This document shows, one piece after another, positions 8,058-15,490 of a DNA stretch of 33,181 nt. Both the position numbers and the translations under genes were made by a program. The notes under the pieces were generated by a model. It searched no databases. It had not been told where the DNA came from and worked only from the letters and a program-made list of their open reading frames with translations. Position 1 is the stretch's first letter; every line of letters begins with the position of its first letter. The stretch is from Caulobacterales bacterium. GTDB lineage: Bacteria > Pseudomonadota > Alphaproteobacteria > Caulobacterales > Caulobacteraceae. The stretch lies in assembly GCA_016234625.1 (NCBI GenBank), contig JACRBD010000008.1:1-33181 (forward strand), read 5' to 3'.

Positions 8058-8594
8058 ATGTTCAATACAGCGCTGATCAGGACCCGGCTCGGCCAGTATG
8101 GCGCGGCCTGGCTGCTCGCCTTCGTGCTGTCTATCCTGGCCATTCTGGCCGGCGGCTGGCTGGCGCACATGCCGCTGGTCAAGGTCGCCGACCTGGTGCT
8201 GCCGGTGGCCTTCGCGGGCCTGACTCTGGCCGTGCTGGGGGTGATGATCGTGACGCTCACCGCCGGCCGCGAGACGGTCGCCACGCGGCTGGTCATCATT
8301 CTGCTGGCGCTGTTGCTGTTTCTGCCTCTGCTCTGGGCGCCGGTGGTCGGCGCGGTCGGCGCTGCCTGGATCGGCAGGGTGTCGATCGAATATTCGGCGG
8401 TCTACGCCCAGTTCCGCATCCTGGTCAGCCAGGCGCTGTTCAAACTGGCCGGGCTGATGTTCGCCAATCCGCTGATGGACACGGTCTGGACGCTGTTCCA
8501 GGGCGTTGCGACGGTTATCGGCTTCCTGGCGTCCTTCTTCCAGGTCTGGCCGCGGCTTCTGCGGCTGCTGGGCGCGCGCGAAGTGGAAGCCTGA
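8058..8594 (+). CDS. Hypothetical inner-membrane protein
   Basis: I do not recognise this 178-residue family. Three clear hydrophobic segments are visible at about 16-38, 49-72 and 84-110, with a fourth, more amphipathic one near the C-terminus (about 145-165). Short charged loops separate them (AGRETVATR between the second and third). The middle contains a Gly/Ala-rich stretch (APVVGAVGAAW). It begins 9 bp after the SDR stop codon behind a G-rich stretch, so the two are probably cotranscribed. Its end is followed by a strong hairpin. Codon use matches the neighbours, so the gene is probably real. Confidence 0.65.
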   Translation: MFNTALIRTRLGQYGAAWLLAFVLSILAILAGGWLAHMPLVKVADLVLPVAFAGLTLAVLGVMIVTLTAGRETVATRLVIILLALLLFLPLLWAPVVGAVGAAWIGRVSIEYSAVYAQFRILVSQALFKLAGLMFANPLMDTVWTLFQGVATVIGFLASFFQVWPRLLRLLGAREVEA

Positions 8595-8601
8595 CGCCGA
8601 A

Positions 8602-8625
8602 AGCCCCTCCCCACGGGGAGGGGCT
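8602..8625. terminator. Bidirectional terminator hairpin
   Basis: AGCCCCTCCCC (8602-8612) and GGGGAGGGGCT (8615-8625) are perfectly complementary. The hairpin lies in the short gap between the plus-strand membrane protein gene and the convergent minus-strand secreted protein gene. Position and stem strength support a shared terminator; neither side has a clear U-tract. Confidence 0.65.
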
Positions 8626-8637
8626 CCGGGGCCGGGC

Positions 8638-9333
8638 CTAGTGGCTCCAGGTGGTGTAGCCGAGCTGCAGAATCTTCGGGTAGCCGGGGTTGATCCCGTT
8701 GACCCTGAACTGGCTGATGCGGCCGGCGTTGGTCTTCATGCAGACGTAGCTGCCGACCGGGACCGCCGCGAGCGGCACGGGGGCCGGGCTGAAGGCGGCG
8801 ACGCGGCAGCCGGCGAAGCCGCGGTTGCTGCGGTCGCCCACCGCCATCAGGGCCCCGTTCCGCGGCTGCAGGAACATGTGGGTCGGATCGACCGCGTGGA
8901 ACCACAGGTCCGCGCCGCCGCCAGGGGTCAGATTGCCGTTGTCGAAGTTGACCAGGAAGGTCTGGGGCAGGGCGACGCCGCCGGTGGAATAGGTCGGCGG
9001 GACCGGGGGCGGGGGCGGCGGACCCATCGGATGGCAGCTGAAACCGCCGGGGCGGGCGGTGCAGATCATGCCGCCCGGAGCGTTGCGCTGGATGCTGCCC
9101 GCCGGGCCATACTGGCACTGCAGGGCGGGCGTTCCGCCGATGTTGACCACCGCCGTATTGGTCAGGGAATTGACGATCGGGGTGTTCCACCAGCCGCCAG
9201 GCAGGGGCGTGGTGATCTCCCGGCGCACCTGCGACGCGGGGCAATTGATTTCCGCGGCGCTGGCGATGGCCGGCGCGGCGAGGGTGAGAAGGGCGGCGGC
9301 CGCCCCTGCGATACCAAGCGAAACCTTGTTCAT
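8638..9333 (-). CDS. Hypothetical secreted protein with proline-rich linker
   Basis: This 231-residue protein begins with a Sec signal peptide (MNKVSLGIAGAAAALLTLAA, likely cleaved after ASA or SAA near 25-29). An N-terminal domain with several Cys residues and WWNTPIV follows, then a linker with six consecutive prolines (PMGPPPPPPVPP), then a C-terminal domain with DLWFHAVDPTHMFLQPRNGA and GSYVCMKTNAGRISQFRVNG. The spacing of cysteines suggests disulfides in the periplasm or outside the cell. The C-terminal part looks like a beta-rich domain seen in other secreted bacterial proteins, but I cannot name the family. The start at 9333 is set by GGGAGG six bases upstream; the longer open frame upstream lacks support. 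Confidence 0.7.
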   Translation of the reverse strand: MNKVSLGIAGAAAALLTLAAPAIASAAEINCPASQVRREITTPLPGGWWNTPIVNSLTNTAVVNIGGTPALQCQYGPAGSIQRNAPGGMICTARPGGFSCHPMGPPPPPPVPPTYSTGGVALPQTFLVNFDNGNLTPGGGADLWFHAVDPTHMFLQPRNGALMAVGDRSNRGFAGCRVAAFSPAPVPLAAVPVGSYVCMKTNAGRISQFRVNGINPGYPKILQLGYTTWSH

Positions 9334-9507
9334 TGTTGCCTCCCAACGAGGGGTGAGTCCCTCATGGGCACAGATAACGCCGGTCTCCCTGAACGAAGGC
9401 CGTGAGCCGATTGTCAGCCGTTGTTCACCCAAGGCGGGCATCGCGTTGACGTCGCCGCGTTAGGCTGCGAGCGTCCCCGTCGGGAAAAACATAAGGGGAG
9501 GCCACGA

Positions 9508-10137
9508 ATGCTCGCCTCGTTGCTGCTGCGTCTGGGGGCCCTTGGCCCTCTTATCTTCTACGGGGTGATCGTCGCGGGCGGCTTGATGTCGCCGGGCTAC
9601 AACCACATGACCCAATCCGCCAGCGAGCTCGGCCAGGCTGGCGCGGCCACGGCGAAGATCTTCAACTACGGGATCATGGCCGCGGGGGGCGCGATGATCA
9701 TCGGCGCCCTGGGCCTGCTCATGGGCCTGCCCCGGCTGGGTCGCGGGCTCCTGATGCCGGGTCTGACCGCCATCGCCATCGGCCTGTTTGGCGCCTCGTT
9801 CATTCTCGGCGGCCTGCACCCGATGCCGGACCCGATGCATGACGCCTACCACCTCATCTATGCCGGCATCGCCGCGCCGCTGCTGGCCTTCCTGGCCATG
9901 GGCGACCGCAGCGAACTGTCCGGCGCCAAGACCATGGCGGTGCTGGGCTTCCTCGTCGGCGCCGTGCTGATGGCGATCATGATGAACGTCGGCGGCCTCA
10001 ACCTGGTGCACAAGACGGACGCGGGCCTCTGGGAGCGCGGTCAGTTGCTGGCCACTACCCTGTGGATGCTGTTCGCCTTCACCGCGATCCCGAGCGCCCT
10101 GGCGGCCAAGGAACGCAAGCGGGCCGCCGGTTACTAG
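9508..10137 (+). CDS. DUF998-family integral membrane protein
   Basis: This 209-residue protein has about six hydrophobic segments and the DUF998 hallmark near the N-terminus: GPLIFYGVIVAGGLMSPGYN, then MTQSASELG. Between the later helices lies LGGLHPMPDPMHDAYHLIYAG, with His and Asp residues at a membrane interface, also typical. Function in this family is not established. The ATG at 9508 is set by AGGGGAGG seven bases upstream, which rules out the longer frame from 9421. The stop lies ten bases from the end of the convergent oxygenase gene. Confidence 0.82.
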   Translation: MLASLLLRLGALGPLIFYGVIVAGGLMSPGYNHMTQSASELGQAGAATAKIFNYGIMAAGGAMIIGALGLLMGLPRLGRGLLMPGLTAIAIGLFGASFILGGLHPMPDPMHDAYHLIYAGIAAPLLAFLAMGDRSELSGAKTMAVLGFLVGAVLMAIMMNVGGLNLVHKTDAGLWERGQLLATTLWMLFAFTAIPSALAAKERKRAAGY

Positions 10138-10146
10138 GCGCCTGGG

Positions 10147-10767
10147 CTATTTCCAGGCGTAGTTGAAACTGACGGAGATGCGGTCGCTCCGGGCGCCGTT
10201 GGCCGGCACCTCGTGGCGCAGCCAGCTCTCCCACAGCAGCACGGTCCCGGGCGCCGGAGCGACGTAGACGAAGGTCTGCAGGTCCTCCGGCGCTTCGGCA
10301 TGCCGCCCCGGCGCGGCCATCATCATCGGCAGGCGCGGGTCTTCCAGCTTCAGGGCCGAGGCGCCCGGCGGGGTGGCGACATAGTAGGTGCCGCTGATCA
10401 CGCTGTGCGGGTGGATGTGGCTGGTGTGAGTCCCGCCCGGCTTGAGCACGTTGACCCACAGGCTGTCCATCACCAGCCGACGACCCTTCAGATCGAAGGC
10501 GACCTCGGCGGCGAAGGCGGCGGCCAGCTTGTCGAGCCGGCGCTTCAGGTCGCTAAAGGCGGTGACCCGCGTCGGCAGGTCGTCCAGCGAGGCGTAGGAG
10601 GTGTAGCCGGGATAGGCGTTGGCCTTGCACCAGCGCCGGCCGGCCTGGTCCTCGTCGGCCAGCATGCGGCAGGCGTCCGCCAGGTCGGCGTTGAGGGCGG
10701 CGAAGCCCTTGTCGGCGGCGAGGCTGGTTTCGAACAGGCGGGTGACGAAGAGGGCGCGGCTGGTCAT
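10147..10767 (-). CDS. Putative 2OG-Fe(II) oxygenase family protein
   Basis: This 206-residue protein fits the conserved family of putative 2-oxoglutarate/Fe(II) oxygenases (TIGR02466 type). The central motif HTSHIHPHSVISGTYYV has the candidate iron ligands around His117-His121, and a distal His185 lies in SWLRHEVPAN. Arg196 in RSDRISVSFNY is the likely 2-oxoglutarate anchor. The fold would be a double-stranded beta helix (cupin) in the cytoplasm. The substrate is unknown. The gene stands alone on the minus strand, convergent with the DUF998 gene, with a repeat element upstream of its start. Confidence 0.8.
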   Translation of the reverse strand: MTSRALFVTRLFETSLAADKGFAALNADLADACRMLADEDQAGRRWCKANAYPGYTSYASLDDLPTRVTAFSDLKRRLDKLAAAFAAEVAFDLKGRRLVMDSLWVNVLKPGGTHTSHIHPHSVISGTYYVATPPGASALKLEDPRLPMMMAAPGRHAEAPEDLQTFVYVAPAPGTVLLWESWLRHEVPANGARSDRISVSFNYAWK

Positions 10768-10807
10768 GGACTGGCGTTATGCCGGAGAGCGACGCCTGTC
10801 AAAGACG

Positions 10808-10904
10808 GTGCGTCCTTCGACACGGCCCTCCGGGCCTGCTCAGGATGACGCGCACTGTTCTACGTCATGGTGAGCAGCGCCAAAGGCGCGTGTCGAACCA
10901 CGCA
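10808..10904. repeat. Intergenic dyad repeat (GTGCGTCCTTCGA family), copy 1
   Basis: This 97-bp element runs from GTGCGTCCTTCGA (10808-10820) to CGAACCACGCA (10894-10904), whose ends pair except for a two-base mismatch. An inner pair CTCAGGATGACG / CGTCATGGTGAG pairs in the same imperfect way. The same four blocks in the same order recur at 22969-23102. It lies between the oxygenase start and the carboxylesterase stop, both minus strand. Confidence 0.75.
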
Positions 10905-10907
10905 CGA

Positions 10908-12506
10908 TCACGTCACCGCTTGGCGCGTCGCCGCGTAGAGGTCATCGACCACCCGGCTCTCCAGGTTGAACACCATCACCGGCCGCCTGGCCGCGTCATA
11001 GGCTGGCCATCCGGGCAGGACTGGGGTGTTGGGGCTGCCGGTTCGGGCGAAGGCGACCCAGGCGGCGCTCATCTGTTTGGCCATGACCTCGGGTTCGGGG
11101 CCCGGCCCCACCAGCACCCTGGAGTTGGCCACGTTGTCGAACACCAGCGGGATCTCCAGCGTGTGCGGCGACCGGAACGGCCCCACGGGCGTGCGCCATT
11201 CCAGCAGATACATCCAGGCTTTGGCCCCGCCCTGGGTCGCCTTGCGTTCGGCGATCTGCACCGATCCGGCGAACATCCGGCCGTAGGTCACCAGATGGGT
11301 GGCCCGATAGGTCGGAGAGTCGTTCGGGAAATCCTTCTTCAGGGCCTCCAGCACCGCCGGAGCCCTTGGGCCGAAGATGCCGGTCGCCATGGCCGCCAAC
11401 CCGGCCTCGTCCATCTTCCCGAACCAGGGGGCGGAGGCCATGAACAGGGTCATCTCGTCGTGGTTGATGCCGATCATCACCGGCACGTCGCGGGCCGTGG
11501 CCGGGGCGGCCGGATCCCAGGGCTGGGCCGGCAGGATGTCGCCGTCGACGACCGGCGCGAAGCCCGCGCCCGGCTGTTTGGCCTCGGCGGCGTAGGCGGC
11601 CTTGACCAGGGCCTCGGCCGGGACGGTGCGTAGAGCGGCTACGTCGCCGGGCGTCACGCCAAGGGCGGCGTAGAGATCGGCGGCGAGAGCGGCGGCGCGA
11701 TCGGCCGGAACAGCCCGCACGCCCGGCCCGCTCTGGACCACCGCCTTGTGGAACAACCCCTTGGCCCGGGGCATGGCCAGCAGGTAGCTGACCTTCGCCC
11801 CGCCGCCAGACTCGCCGAAGATGGTCACATTGCCGGGGTCGCCGCCGAACGCGGCGATGTTGTCGCGCACCCATTCGAGCGCGGCGACGATGTCCAGCAT
11901 GCCGGCGTTGCCCGACCCGGCGACCTGCGGCAGGTGCAGATAGCCGAAGACGTTCAGGCGGTGGTTGATGCTGACCACCACCACGTCGTGATCCTTCGCC
12001 AGGTTCGTCCCGTCGTACATCGGCCAGCCGGCCGAGCCGTAGGCGAAGCCGCCGCCGTGCAGCCAGACCATCACCGGTTTCTTTGCCGCGCCCAGCTGTT
12101 TGCTCCAGACGTTGAGGACCAGGCAGTCCTCGCTCTGGTTGGCCACGTCGTCACGCGACGGGAAGACGGTCTGCAGCGCCTTGCCCAGTTCGGAGGTCGG
12201 GTTGGTCGCCGACGGCGAGGGCATCTGAATGGCCGGATGGCCAAGCGCATGGGCGGCCCTGGCATCCGTCCAGGGCTTGACCGGCGCGGGCGGCGCGAAA
12301 CGCAGCTCGTCCAGCGGCGGGGCGGCGTAGGGAATGCCCTTGAAGCTGAAGACGCCGTCCAGGGCGAGGCCACTCACGGGGCCGGAGCGGGTGGTCACGG
12401 TGGATGAAGGCGATGCCGCCGCCCCGGCGATCCGGGGGGCGGCGAGGGACAGACCGGCGAGGGCGGTCATGCCCAGGAGCTGGCGGCGACCGATGTTGAG
12501 CGTCAT
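10908..12506 (-). CDS. Carboxylesterase/lipase family B, Tat-exported
   Basis: This 532-residue alpha/beta hydrolase of the type-B carboxylesterase family hydrolyses carboxylic esters. The N-terminus has a twin-arginine signal (GRRQLLGMTALAGLSLAAP, then AGAAA near residue 30), so a folded protein is probably exported to the periplasm. Visible family marks are GIPYAAPP (58-65), EDCLVLNVW, the oxyanion motif HGGG (150-153) and the nucleophile Ser233 in FGESGGG, with the acid and His expected further on. The start at 12506 has GGGAGGA at good distance. It is divergent from the alcohol dehydrogenase gene, with 144 bp between them. Natural substrate not deducible. Confidence 0.92.
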   Translation of the reverse strand: MTLNIGRRQLLGMTALAGLSLAAPRIAGAAASPSSTVTTRSGPVSGLALDGVFSFKGIPYAAPPLDELRFAPPAPVKPWTDARAAHALGHPAIQMPSPSATNPTSELGKALQTVFPSRDDVANQSEDCLVLNVWSKQLGAAKKPVMVWLHGGGFAYGSAGWPMYDGTNLAKDHDVVVVSINHRLNVFGYLHLPQVAGSGNAGMLDIVAALEWVRDNIAAFGGDPGNVTIFGESGGGAKVSYLLAMPRAKGLFHKAVVQSGPGVRAVPADRAAALAADLYAALGVTPGDVAALRTVPAEALVKAAYAAEAKQPGAGFAPVVDGDILPAQPWDPAAPATARDVPVMIGINHDEMTLFMASAPWFGKMDEAGLAAMATGIFGPRAPAVLEALKKDFPNDSPTYRATHLVTYGRMFAGSVQIAERKATQGGAKAWMYLLEWRTPVGPFRSPHTLEIPLVFDNVANSRVLVGPGPEPEVMAKQMSAAWVAFARTGSPNTPVLPGWPAYDAARRPVMVFNLESRVVDDLYAATRQAVT

Positions 12507-12650
12507 GGCGTCCTCCCTCGTTTTCGAACCATCGGTATCCCAACGGGACCAGTCCGTCGAGATTCTTGCCGGCTTTCCGTGCGGCAGGTCTTTCGCTCAC
12601 AGGGTGAACAGCGATAACGTCGCGCCAAACCAGATCAGGGGAGAGACGTC

Positions 12651-13724
12651 ATGAAGGCCGCAGTGCTTCGCGAGGTGGGCAAGCCGCTTCAGATCGAGAA
12701 CGTCACGATCAACAAACCGGGCCCGCATGAGGTGTTGATCCGCACCAAGGCCGCCGGCGTCTGCCACTCCGACCTGCATTTCGTCGAAGGCTCCTATCCC
12801 CACCCGCTGCCCGCGGTGCTGGGGCACGAGAGCGCCGGGGTGGTCGAGCAGGTCGGATCCGAAGTGCGTACGGTGAAGGTGGGTGACCACGTGATCACCT
12901 GCCTGTCGGCCTTCTGCGGCCACTGCAATCACTGCGTCACCGGCCACATGGCCCGTTGCGTCAGTGGCGACGTCCGCCGGGGCAAGGACGACGAGCCGCG
13001 CCTGGGCAACGGCCTGAATCAGTTCCTCAACCTGTCGTCCTTCGCCGAGCAGATGCTGATCCACGAGCACGCCTGCGTGGCCATCCGCAAGGACATGCCG
13101 CTGGACCGGGCGGCCCTGATCGGCTGCTCGGTGACCACGGGCGTGGGCGCGGTGGTGCAGACTTCGAGCGTGCGCGCCGGCGAGACCGTTGCGGTCATCG
13201 GCTGCGGCGGCGTGGGCCTGGCGGCGGTTAATGGCGCGGCGATCGCCGGCGCCGGCCGGATCATCGCCATCGACATGCATCCGGGGAAGCTGAATCTGGC
13301 CAAGCACTTCGGCGCCACCGACGTGATCGACGCCAGCCAGGACGACCCGGTCAAGGCGGTCATCGAGCTGACCAAGGGCGGTGTCGACCACAGCTTCGAG
13401 GCCATCGGCCTGAAGAAGACCACCGAGCAGGCCTTCAAGATGCTGGCCCGCGGCGGCACCTGCAACGTCATCGGCATGATCCCGGTCGGCACGATGATCG
13501 AGCTGCATGGCGCCGACTTCCTCGGCGAGAAGCGCATCCAGGGCTCGCTGATGGGCTCCAACCGCTTCCCGGTCGATATGCCCCGTCTGGTGGACTTCTA
13601 CATGTCCGGCCGGCTGAAGCTCGACGAGATGATCGCCCAGCGGATCAAGCTTGAGGAGGTCAATCAGGCCTTCGACGAACTCAAGCGCGGCGAACTGGCC
13701 CGCTCTGTCATCGTCTTCGACTGA
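12651..13724 (+). CDS. Zinc-dependent alcohol dehydrogenase (medium-chain, class-III-like)
   Basis: This 357-residue medium-chain dehydrogenase oxidises alcohols with NAD and two zinc ions per subunit. Catalytic zinc ligands are Cys38, the His59-Glu60 pair (GHE) and a later Cys in LIGCSVTTGVG. Structural zinc ligands are Cys89, Cys92, Cys95 and Cys103. The nucleotide motif GCGGVG (184-189) is followed by an acidic residue in IIAIDMHP, favouring NAD over NADP. The pattern is close to the glutathione-dependent formaldehyde and Zn-dependent alcohol dehydrogenase branch, but the substrate is not certain. GGGGAG seven bases upstream supports the start. The stop TGA directly abuts the stop of the convergent regulator gene. 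Confidence 0.92.
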   Translation: MKAAVLREVGKPLQIENVTINKPGPHEVLIRTKAAGVCHSDLHFVEGSYPHPLPAVLGHESAGVVEQVGSEVRTVKVGDHVITCLSAFCGHCNHCVTGHMARCVSGDVRRGKDDEPRLGNGLNQFLNLSSFAEQMLIHEHACVAIRKDMPLDRAALIGCSVTTGVGAVVQTSSVRAGETVAVIGCGGVGLAAVNGAAIAGAGRIIAIDMHPGKLNLAKHFGATDVIDASQDDPVKAVIELTKGGVDHSFEAIGLKKTTEQAFKMLARGGTCNVIGMIPVGTMIELHGADFLGEKRIQGSLMGSNRFPVDMPRLVDFYMSGRLKLDEMIAQRIKLEEVNQAFDELKRGELARSVIVFD

Positions 13725-14189
13725 TCAGGCCGGCGGCTGGCCGCTGCTTCGCTTCATGGCGGTCGCCAGTCTGTTGAAGCTGGCGAAGCTTTCGCGGTAG
13801 GCGACGGTCATCTCGGGGGTCAGCAGGGCGTGCTCGGGGATGTAGACCCCGCGCCGCCCGTCGCGGACGCAGAGGTTCTCCGCCACCAGCATGTTCACGT
13901 AGCGGCGGGTGGTCTCGTAGGGCACGCCGATGGAATTGGCGATCGACATAACGCTCACCGGCCGTCGCTCGCCTCCGCCTCCGCCGGCGGTGGGCGAAGC
14001 TTCGCCATTGGCGACGGCGATGGCGGTGAAAATGATCCCGCGCAGGAGGTCGCCGCCGTGAGCCCGGGCGACGATTTCCACCCCACGCACAAAGAACTCG
14101 CCGGCCAGCCTGACGGCCACCGCCACGGCCAGGTCGTCGGCGGGCGCGCTCGCCGCTGGCGCTTCACCCATGCTTCGTCCAGTGGCCAA
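13725..14189 (-). CDS. Helix-turn-helix regulator, paralogue 1
   Basis: This 154-residue protein has a helical block (GGDLLRGIIFTAIAVAN, from residue 45), then a Gly-rich insert, then a winged-helix-like part: RPVSVMSIANSIGVPYETTRR (77-96), LVAENLCV and GVYIP as a wing. It is clearly paralogous to the gene at 14901-15371, sharing GGD-LRG-IFTA and IPYETTRR-N-L. I do not recognise a named family; a DNA-binding regulator is the best reading. The start is probably the TTG at 14189, because GGGGAGG lies about six bases upstream. The ATG at 14171 has only a poor site. Its end abuts the alcohol dehydrogenase stop, and its upstream region is shared with the divergent gene at 14327. Confidence 0.7.
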   Translation of the reverse strand: MATGRSMGEAPAASAPADDLAVAVAVRLAGEFFVRGVEIVARAHGGDLLRGIIFTAIAVANGEASPTAGGGGGERRPVSVMSIANSIGVPYETTRRYVNMLVAENLCVRDGRRGVYIPEHALLTPEMTVAYRESFASFNRLATAMKRSSGQPPA

Positions 14190-14238
14190 GGTCCCCCCTC
14201 CCCTTGAATCTCATCTGGTCGCTATTGACGCGCCGCCC

Positions 14239-14261
14239 TGATTCCCCATTTTGAGGAATCA
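14239..14261. promoter_or_regulatory. Palindrome with two GANTC sites between divergent genes
   Basis: TGATTCC (14239-14245) and GGAATCA (14255-14261) are a perfect seven-base dyad with nine bases between. Each arm contains a GANTC site (14240-14244 and 14256-14260), the target of the CcrM cell-cycle methylase in Caulobacterales. The dyad lies between regulator 1 (minus) and the gene at 14327 (plus). A related block, CCC-N3-TTGAGGA, occurs upstream of paralogue 2 at 15450-15464, matching 14245-14259 at 11 of 15 positions. Operator function is inferred. Confidence 0.5.
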
Positions 14262-14326
14262 AATTCCGCCTCGCCGACGCCGGCTGCCTATCCTTTCGGC
14301 AACGAAGAGAAGGCGGGAGGCGCGGA

Positions 14327-14806
14327 ATGTTGAGGCCGGCTGGTCGCATGGAGTCAGATGGGCGGGCGCCCGCCGCAGCAGCGACGGAGACACGGCGGAA
14401 ACGATCGTCCATTCGAGCAGGCGATACAGCCGACATTCTCGATTACATGGCTCAAGTGCGGCGGAAGGCAAGACGCAACGCTAACGCCGATCCGCTGGTG
14501 GCTGAAATCGTCGAGGCCCTGCTGATCCTTGGCGGCCAGGGACACAGGAACGCGGTGGCCGAGCGGATCGCTTCGGCCCGGGCCGGAGAGCCCGCGAAGC
14601 CGACCGAGGCGTTGATTGTCCACGTGCGGGCCGCTTTCGAGGAACGGCTGAAGCTGGACCGCGCGATGCGCCGACCGCGGGCCCTGTTCGACCTGCCGTT
14701 CGGGGACGGATCTCACCGATGGGCTCTGGCGCGGGAAGCAGAGAACTTCCTGCGATGGGGTCGGGGGTCGCGCCGCTCTCCGCCCTGGCGAAGACGACCC
14801 GCGTGA
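14327..14806 (+). CDS. Hypothetical protein between two paralogous regulators
   Basis: I do not recognise this 159-residue protein. Residues about 1-35 are basic and disordered-looking. The middle (DPLVAEIVEALLILGGQGHRNAVAERI and on) looks like a helical, winged-helix-type fold, followed by RALFDLPFGDGSHRWALA and a last helix AREAENFLRW. The PFG-GS-RWAL segment resembles the wing region of other bacterial DNA-binding proteins, but this is a weak impression. The C-terminal 12 residues are Arg/Pro-rich. The ATG at 14327 is supported by GGGAGG six bases upstream. It is divergent from regulator 1 and convergent with regulator 2, with a terminator hairpin after it. Confidence 0.6.
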   Translation: MLRPAGRMESDGRAPAAAATETRRKRSSIRAGDTADILDYMAQVRRKARRNANADPLVAEIVEALLILGGQGHRNAVAERIASARAGEPAKPTEALIVHVRAAFEERLKLDRAMRRPRALFDLPFGDGSHRWALAREAENFLRWGRGSRRSPPWRRRPA

Positions 14807-14858
14807 CAACCGACGACGGCGGCCGCCTGCCCCCCGACAGGGTCGCCGACGGGACGCC

Positions 14859-14884
14859 CCCTGACCCTTTCCGAGGGGTCAGGG
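14859..14884. terminator. Bidirectional terminator hairpin
   Basis: CCCTGACCC (14859-14867) and GGGTCAGGG (14876-14884) are a perfect nine-pair stem with an eight-base loop, in the gap between the convergent gene at 14327 (plus) and regulator 2 (minus). TTT occurs in the loop, not as a tail. Position favours a shared terminator. Confidence 0.6.
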
Positions 14885-14900
14885 CGCGCATCCGCCTGCC

Positions 14901-15362
14901 TCAGGCCGCGAACTCCACGCCGCCTTCGCGCAGATCCGTCATCAGACGCCGCAGGTTTTCGTAGTTGCGACGCAGGGCCGTGACCATCTGGTCCCGGCCG
15001 ATGACGGTCGCGGGCACAATGATCCCCGTCTCGGCCCGCACACAGAGGCCATCGGTGATCAAGGCGTTGATGTGCCGCCGCGTGGTTTCGTAAGGAATGT
15101 CCAGTTCGAGCGCCAGGGCGTGGACGCTGATGGGTTTGCGTAGCTCGTCCGGCACCTGGTCGCTGGCTTCCGAATAGGCCTGGGAGACGACATCGGAGGG
15201 CCGCAGATGCCGCACATTGGCATCGACGACGGCGGTGAAGATCACGCCGCGCAGGATGTCGCCGCCGACGACGCGCGACATGAGATCGACGGAGTGAAGG
15301 AAGTAGGTGGTGGACGCTCGAAGCGCCAATCGTTCATGTCGTTTGTCTGGTCTGTTCGGCAC
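14901..15362 (-). CDS. Helix-turn-helix regulator, paralogue 2
   Basis: This protein of about 153 residues has the same plan as the gene at 13725-14189: GGDILRGVIFTAVVDAN, then a variable linker, then KPISVHALALELDIPYETTRRHINALITDGLCV with the wing ETGIIVP, then a C-terminal helix of Arg/Asn/Leu residues. No named family is recognised; a winged-helix regulator is the best reading. The longest frame starts at a GTG at 15371, but GGGGA touches that codon. The next in-frame GTG, at 15362, has GGGGAG eight bases upstream and is preferred. Its promoter must lie in the AT-richer stretch 15372-15490, which contains the CCCGAATTGAGGATT block shared with paralogue 1. Confidence 0.7.
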   Translation of the reverse strand: MPNRPDKRHERLALRASTTYFLHSVDLMSRVVGGDILRGVIFTAVVDANVRHLRPSDVVSQAYSEASDQVPDELRKPISVHALALELDIPYETTRRHINALITDGLCVRAETGIIVPATVIGRDQMVTALRRNYENLRRLMTDLREGGVEFAA

Positions 15363-15490
15363 GAATTGCACTCCCCGATCCGGGCAACCCGCAGGTAACC
15401 GGAAATGGGTTTTCGCCGTTATAACCCTACTGATCCAAGGGCTAAATTACCCGAATTGAGGATTTCCCGCGCGACGTGGTGACGCAGCGC

